The notes under the pieces are model-generated. The model searched no databases and was not told the origin of the DNA. It worked only from the letters and a program-made list of their open reading frames with translations. A DNA stretch of 9,652 nt from Nitrospina sp. (GTDB taxonomy: Bacteria > Nitrospinota > Nitrospinia > Nitrospinales > VA-1): contig JABGTQ010000328.1 in NCBI GenBank assembly GCA_018647025.1, positions 1 through 9,652 of the forward strand, given 5' to 3'. The translations under genes were made by a program, and so were the position numbers. Below are positions 6,217 to 9,652 of the stretch, piece by piece (position 1 is the first letter of the stretch; each line of letters starts with the position of its first letter).

Positions 6217-6675
6217 ATGTCATACGACAACGAGTTATACCAACAAGTGATTCTCGATCATAATCGTAAACCACGTAACTTTCACGAGATGGAAAACCCC
6301 ACTAACAGTTGCCACGGAATCAATCCTTTATGTGGGGATGATATAACGATATACCTTAAAATAGATGAAACTGAAGAATTGATAAAAGATATCAGTTTTA
6401 CTGGGTCTGGATGTGCAATATCTAAAGCCAGCACTTCTCTAATGACTCAATTCCTAAAAGGAAAAAAAATTGATGAAAGCCGATTAATTTTTGATGAGTT
6501 TCATAAAATGGTACTGGGCGAATTTGACCCAGAAAAGCAGGAGCACCACTTAGGTAAGCTTACTTTATTTAAGGGAATAAGAGAATATCCATCACGTACC
6601 AAATGTGCCAGCCTCGCATGGCATACAATGGTTGGAGCGCTCGATAAAAAAGCAGAAGATATTAGTACTGAATAA
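6217..6675 (+). CDS. sufU: SufU, zinc-type sulfurtransferase partner of SufS
   Basis: SufU takes persulfide sulfur from SufS and passes it to SufBCD, in place of SufE. The 152 aa protein has an IscU fold. CGDDITIYL begins at 39 (Cys39, Asp41), GSGCAISKAS is at 63-72 (Cys66), and SRTKCASLAW is at 126-135 (Arg127, Cys130). Cys39, Asp41, Cys66 and Cys130 correspond to the zinc ligands of Bacillus subtilis SufU. The distance from Cys66 to Cys130 is about 21 residues longer than in IscU, which is the SufU-specific insertion and separates it from true IscU scaffolds. Cys32 is an extra cysteine. AAGG at 6203-6206 serves as Shine-Dalgarno, 10 nt before the ATG. Placement after sufS agrees with a SufS-SufU pair. 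It may have its own mRNA stability, given the structured 148 nt gap. Confidence 0.93.
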   Translation: MSYDNELYQQVILDHNRKPRNFHEMENPTNSCHGINPLCGDDITIYLKIDETEELIKDISFTGSGCAISKASTSLMTQFLKGKKIDESRLIFDEFHKMVLGEFDPEKQEHHLGKLTLFKGIREYPSRTKCASLAWHTMVGALDKKAEDISTE

Positions 6676-6776
6676 AAAGATGGTCACCTCGGCAAACTCT
6701 ATTCAAATTATATTCCTAATAAATCTAAATCTTCAGACCAAAATAATCGTCATAAAACTGAGAAAGAATTTCCTTT

Positions 6777-6782
6777 TATAAT
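6777..6782 (+). promoter_or_regulatory. Possible -10 box upstream of serS
   Basis: A perfect TATAAT lies 27 bp before the serS start, but no good -35 hexamer is present at 16-18 bp. If used, the leader would be only about 20 nt. The match may be accidental in this AT-rich 134 nt gap, and serS could instead be read through from the SUF operon, since I see no terminator after sufU. Confidence 0.3.
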
Positions 6783-6809
6783 ATTTTTGAACTTATATAT
6801 ATAGGCCTC

Positions 6810-8096
6810 ATGTTGGATCAAAACTTATTTATTAATGACTACGAAGAAACTAAGCGCCGTTTAGCACGTAAAAAGGTTCCGGCTGATCAGGTTGAAGAAA
6901 TTCGTAAAGCTATTCTTGACCGTAAAAAATTTGTGGGTGAGGTAGATGGGCTTCGTGCAGAAATTAATGAAAAATCAAAACAAGTTGGTATTTTTTTTCA
7001 ACAAGGTAAAAAAGATGAGGCTGAAAATTTAAAGTCTGCTGTTCCTAAATTAAAGAAAATGCTTGATGTTAAGGAAGAAGAACTTAAAAAAATTGACGAA
7101 AAAAGAACGCAATTGTTATTAAGAGTTCCAAATCTTCCTGACGATGGTTGCCCGGATGGTTTTTCGGAGGATTGTAATACCGTACTCAGAATGGAAGGTT
7201 ATGATAAGTCTGATTATAAAGGTAAGGTGTTTAAACCACATTGGGAAATTGGCCAGGAATTAGGAATTTTCGACCCAGAGAGAGCCGCAAAATTGAGTGG
7301 TGGAATGTTTGCACTTTTAAAAGGCGATGGCGCACGTCTTCACCGAGCTCTTATTCAATTTGCCCTTTCCATAAATAGTGAACGAAATGAAGAAATTCTT
7401 CCCCCTCATTTTGTTCGTCCCGATATGATGATGGGAACAGGGACGCTTCCAAAATTTGAAGCAGATGCTTATCGACTTCGTGATGATGATTTATGGGCTA
7501 TTCCTACAGGAGAGGTCCCTCTGACTAATTTACACGCAGGTGAAATTCTTTCTGTGGAAGAACTTCCAAAGCGTTATATGGCTTATACAGTTTGCTTTAG
7601 ACGTGAAGCAGGTTCCGCAGGTAAAGATACTAGAGGAATGCAGAGGCTTCATGAGTTTCATAAGGTGGAACTTGTCCGATTGTGTTCCCCAGAGATGGTG
7701 AGAAATGAATTTGAATTATTAGTGAGTGATGCTGAACGTCCTTTGAAAATGTTAGGACTGCCTTATCGTGTGTTAGACCTTTGTGGCGGCGATGTTACTT
7801 TTGCGTCAACCCGAGTTCATGACTTAGAAGTTTATTCTCCAGGAACACAGTCTTGGTTGGAGGTTTCTTCTATTGGAATTTTTTCAGATTTTCAAACAAG
7901 AAGAGGAAACAGTAGGTTTCGCCGAAGCGATAAAGATAAACCAGAATTTTTACATTCATTAAATGGATCAGGGTTAGCGGCACCTAGAGTGTGGGCTGCC
8001 GTAGTCGAACATGGGTATCAACCAGATGGTTCTATCCGAATCCCAGAAGTATTAGTACCTTTTATGGGTGGGCAGACAGAAATTCGAAGTTCATAA
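6810..8096 (+). CDS. serS: Seryl-tRNA synthetase (class II)
   Basis: This enzyme charges tRNA-Ser with serine in the cytosol. It has 428 aa, the normal size. Residues about 25-105 are rich in K/E with heptad-like leucines and form the tRNA-binding coiled-coil arm. The class II core begins near GDGARLHRALIQF at 172-184. The serine-binding TxE motif is PTGEVPLTN at 232-240, motif 2 is FRREAGSAGKDTRG at 263-276, and motif 3 is NGSGLAAPR at 385-393 with Arg393, ending IPEVLVPFMGG at 411-421. Deviations from the usual bacterial text are LCGGDVTF at 324-331 (often LCTGDMGF) and SSIGIFSDFQ at 353-362, where SSxSNxxDFQ is usual. The Shine-Dalgarno (AGG at 6803-6805) is weak and close. A flavin-reductase-fold gene follows after 31 nt. 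Confidence 0.97.
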   Translation: MLDQNLFINDYEETKRRLARKKVPADQVEEIRKAILDRKKFVGEVDGLRAEINEKSKQVGIFFQQGKKDEAENLKSAVPKLKKMLDVKEEELKKIDEKRTQLLLRVPNLPDDGCPDGFSEDCNTVLRMEGYDKSDYKGKVFKPHWEIGQELGIFDPERAAKLSGGMFALLKGDGARLHRALIQFALSINSERNEEILPPHFVRPDMMMGTGTLPKFEADAYRLRDDDLWAIPTGEVPLTNLHAGEILSVEELPKRYMAYTVCFRREAGSAGKDTRGMQRLHEFHKVELVRLCSPEMVRNEFELLVSDAERPLKMLGLPYRVLDLCGGDVTFASTRVHDLEVYSPGTQSWLEVSSIGIFSDFQTRRGNSRFRRSDKDKPEFLHSLNGSGLAAPRVWAAVVEHGYQPDGSIRIPEVLVPFMGGQTEIRSS

Positions 8097-8114
8097 CTAC
8101 TTTTCAAAAATATT

Positions 8115-8118
8115 GGAG
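8115..8118 (+). promoter_or_regulatory. Ribosome binding site fixing the flavin-reductase start
   Basis: GGAG lies 9 nt before the ATG at 8128. It favours this start over the in-frame GTG at 8068, which would overlap the end of serS and add 20 residues outside the conserved domain. Confidence 0.6.
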
Positions 8119-8127
8119 TTGAAAAAA

Positions 8128-8598
8128 ATGAAAAATAAAAAGCAAGTAGGTAAAGCCTTAGGTTCTATTCCTAGTGGTCTTTTTATAGTGACCACAAAAT
8201 TTGAGGGTAAAGAAGATGCAGTTCTTGCTAGCTGGGTAAATCAGTGTGCTTTTGATCCGCCTGAAGTAACTATATCTCTTGGTAAAATGAGAAATGCAAG
8301 ATTATTAATAGAATCCTCAGGGGTATTTATAATTAACGTTCTCGGTAAAGAATCTAAAAGTCTTATGAAGCACTTTTTCAAATCACATGAAGGCTCGATT
8401 TTTGAAGGACTAAAAACACGAAAAGGGCTTGATGGAGTTAAAATATTAACTGATGCAGTCTCTTACCTTGAATGTCGATTATCAGATGCAGTGGTTTCTG
8501 GCGACCATGTTGTTTATTTTGGAGAGGTTGTTGATGGTAAAATGCTGAAGGGTGGAGAACCAAGTTTTCATGTGCGTGACAATGGATTTAATTATTGA
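8128..8598 (+). CDS. Flavin-reductase-fold protein (FMN-binding split barrel)
   Basis: A 156 aa single-domain protein with the N-terminal pattern of the flavin reductase family. KALGSIPSGLFIVTT at 9-23 is followed by VLASWVNQCAFDPPEVTISL at 32-51, the stretch that normally binds FMN through its backbone and the ASW segment. LLIESSGVFIINVL at 59-72 and VVYFGEVVDGKML at 128-140 are further typical strands. The closest family resemblance I recognise is to short stand-alone versions of the reductase domain found at the C-terminus of cyanobacterial flavodiiron proteins. Substrate and partner are unknown; NAD(P)H:FMN reductase or a redox carrier are possible. It follows serS closely and may be cotranscribed with it. 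Its last 7 nt overlap the end of the convergent gene. Confidence 0.85.
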   Translation: MKNKKQVGKALGSIPSGLFIVTTKFEGKEDAVLASWVNQCAFDPPEVTISLGKMRNARLLIESSGVFIINVLGKESKSLMKHFFKSHEGSIFEGLKTRKGLDGVKILTDAVSYLECRLSDAVVSGDHVVYFGEVVDGKMLKGGEPSFHVRDNGFNY

Positions 8599-8861
8599 GT
8601 TAAGCCAATCATTTTTGCTAGGTCATAATTGGTCATTACCCAATAGATTAAGGTTCCAATAAAGGTAATGAGGCTTAGTGCAAGTGCAATTAGTTTGAAA
8701 AGTCGTTTTGGATCTTCTTTGTAATACTGTTTAACATCTTCGCCAAAGCTTTCAACAACGCCTTCGTTGGGATTTTTCTTCCATGTGCGATCAATGGCAT
8801 CTCGGCCATAAATAACTCCGAAAATGACCGCTATGATGAGTATCTCAATGGCACCTATCAT
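8592..8861 (-). CDS. Small two-helix membrane protein with TatA-like N-terminus
   Basis: An unrecognised 89 aa protein. A hydrophobic helix at about 3-19 (IEILIIAVIFGVIYG, with Glu6) is followed by GRDAIDRTW, a layout that recalls TatA/TatB (polar residue early in the helix, then FG and an amphipathic segment). Unlike TatA, a second long hydrophobic helix lies at about 54-76, after KRLFK. The loop between them (20-54) is charged, with KK at 28-29 and KR at 52-53, so by the positive-inside rule both termini would face outward. The Shine-Dalgarno AGGAA (complement of 8867-8871) is 5 nt before the ATG and overlaps the stop of the upstream FGE-like gene, so the two are surely cotranscribed. It converges on the flavin-reductase gene. 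Function is unknown; calling it a Tat component would be overreach. Confidence 0.75.
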   Translation of the reverse strand: MIGAIEILIIAVIFGVIYGRDAIDRTWKKNPNEGVVESFGEDVKQYYKEDPKRLFKLIALALSLITFIGTLIYWVMTNYDLAKMIGLTQ

Positions 8862-8869
8862 TTTTATTC

Positions 8870-9652
8870 CTAGTTTTTTATGTCAATTCTTGTTTGATAA
8901 CTTGCGTATCTTATTTGTGGTGGCTTATGAAAGGGTCGCTTGGTCAATTGTTTAGTGTCGCTTTTGGTTTCAATATTTTTTGCGCAACGAAAACCATAAT
9001 CGTCCAATCTTGAATATGGATAGGCATTATTGCGAAAAGAAGAATAAATAAATCCTGTAAGGTCTCGCCATGACCCACCTCTTAAAACTTTATATTCTCC
9101 CCCGATCTGGCCCTTTGGATTGATATGATTTTCAGGCTCGTCATAATACTCCCGATCAAACCAATCGTCTACCCATTCTTTAACATTACCTGCCATGTGA
9201 TGAGCTCCATACGGGCTAGTACCTTCTGAAAATAAATTTACAGGGACCATTACATGGTGTTTGATTTCTTTCGTCCATACTTGACGATAACGGGCGAGAT
9301 TGTGAGCTGGTGGTTTATTGCCCCATGGGTATATTCCCCCATCTTCCCCTCGTGCAGCTTTTTCCCACTGGGCTTCTGTAGGAAGATGTTTTCCTTTCCA
9401 GCGACAGTATTCAAAGGCACCCTTCCATTTAACATTGTTGATTGGATGGTTTTCGAAACCTTTCCTAGCTTGGAATTTACCATTATAAAAAAGAGTTCCA
9501 TATTGGTTATTAAGATAATATCCATTTCCGTTATTGACTTCATTTAGAAATAGAGAAAAATCATTTGCCGACACCTCGTAGCGGTCTATATAGTACGAGT
9601 CTAGATATGTTTTATGTTCAGGAGCTTCGTCTTCACCATGATCATTAGATCC
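8870..9652 (-). CDS. FGE-like (SUMF1 fold) protein lacking the catalytic cysteines, 5' end outside the window
   Basis: The frame is open to the window edge (260 codons visible, no stop), so the true start lies beyond 9652. Numbering from the edge, the family opening is clear: GSNDHGEDEAPEHK at 1-14, YYIDRYEV at 20-27, then GKHLPTEAQWEKAARG at 87-102, YPWGN at 108-112, MAGNVKEWVDDW at 153-164, VLRGGSWRDL at 189-198 and GFRC at 220-223. The domain belongs to the formylglycine-generating-enzyme/sulfatase-modifying family. In real FGE the block after RGGS carries the copper-binding cysteine pair; here residues 196-207 hold no cysteine. True sulfatase activation is therefore unlikely, and another role of the fold (structural, ligand binding, other oxidation) is more probable. 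Residues 224-260 form a basic tail. A membrane protein gene follows 8 nt downstream. Confidence 0.88.
   Translation of the reverse strand, partial: GSNDHGEDEAPEHKTYLDSYYIDRYEVSANDFSLFLNEVNNGNGYYLNNQYGTLFYNGKFQARKGFENHPINNVKWKGAFEYCRWKGKHLPTEAQWEKAARGEDGGIYPWGNKPPAHNLARYRQVWTKEIKHHVMVPVNLFSEGTSPYGAHHMAGNVKEWVDDWFDREYYDEPENHINPKGQIGGEYKVLRGGSWRDLTGFIYSSFRNNAYPYSRLDDYGFRCAKNIETKSDTKQLTKRPFHKPPQIRYASYQTRIDIKN

Noticed and set aside
6217..6675. Assignment as a true IscU scaffold
   Set aside because: The extra residues between Cys66 and Cys130 and the Cys/Asp/Cys/Cys zinc pattern mark SufU.
8592..8861. Firm annotation as TatA
   Set aside because: The N-terminus is similar in layout, but the second membrane helix and the lack of tatB/tatC neighbours argue against a standard Tat component.
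9250..9547. Overlapping open reading frames on both strands in the FGE-like gene
   Set aside because: Both lie in other frames of a clearly conserved FGE-like domain and show no family features.
9572..9574. GTG as the start of the FGE-like protein
   Set aside because: The frame stays open to the window edge and the upstream residues (DEAPEHK, YYIDRYEV) are typical of the family, so this GTG is an internal valine codon and the gene is truncated by the window.
1..9652. CRISPR arrays, insertion sequences, tRNA genes, phage or toxin-antitoxin genes
   Set aside because: I saw no regularly spaced direct repeats, transposase-like reading frames, terminal repeats or tRNA-like cloverleaf in any gap.

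Overview
The window is an AT-rich bacterial chromosome segment holding an almost complete SUF iron-sulfur cluster assembly operon on the + strand, followed by serS and a small flavin-reductase-fold gene. A convergent two-gene unit on the - strand runs off the right edge. No mobile element, tRNA, rRNA or CRISPR array is visible. I cannot name the organism. The SUF proteins match the family consensus, the SerRS has some Bacteroidetes-like motif spellings, and FGE-like enzymes are common in several Gram-negative lineages. An AT-rich, possibly marine diderm such as Nitrospinota or a deltaproteobacterial relative is a guess only.

Region 1-332 has no gene. It carries a good sigma70-type promoter (TTGAGT, 17 bp, TATAAT at 198-226), two inverted repeats just upstream of it, and a leader of about 100 nt with short dyads. 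Region 333-6675 is the SUF unit: a NifU-like protein (decayed IscU-like N-terminus plus intact NifU C-terminal domain), SufB, SufC, SufD, SufS and SufU. SufB, SufC and SufD should form the SufBC2D scaffold ATPase. SufS (cysteine desulfurase) would pass persulfide to the zinc-type SufU rather than to SufE. The NifU-like protein is a plausible carrier or extra scaffold through its CxxC. No Rrf2/IscR/SufR regulator gene lies in the window.

sufC-sufD and sufD-sufS are tightly packed or overlapping. The gaps NifU-like/sufB, sufB/sufC and sufS/sufU are 98-148 nt long and each holds stem-loops without a U-tract, which suggests gene-by-gene tuning of one transcript.

Region 6810-8598 holds serS and, 31 nt later, a stand-alone flavin-reductase-fold protein. 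That gene converges with the - strand pair and overlaps it by 7 nt. The - strand pair is a formylglycine-generating-enzyme-like (SUMF1 fold) protein, 5' truncated by the window edge, followed 8 nt later by a small two-helix membrane protein with a TatA-like N-terminus. The FGE-like protein lacks the catalytic cysteine pair of true FGE in its last conserved block.

Most of the window is recognisable housekeeping. The less ordinary items are the cysteine-stripped IscU-like domain, the structured intercistronic gaps, the TatA-like two-helix protein and the cysteine-less FGE-like protein. I do not see convincing evidence of a wholly new system.
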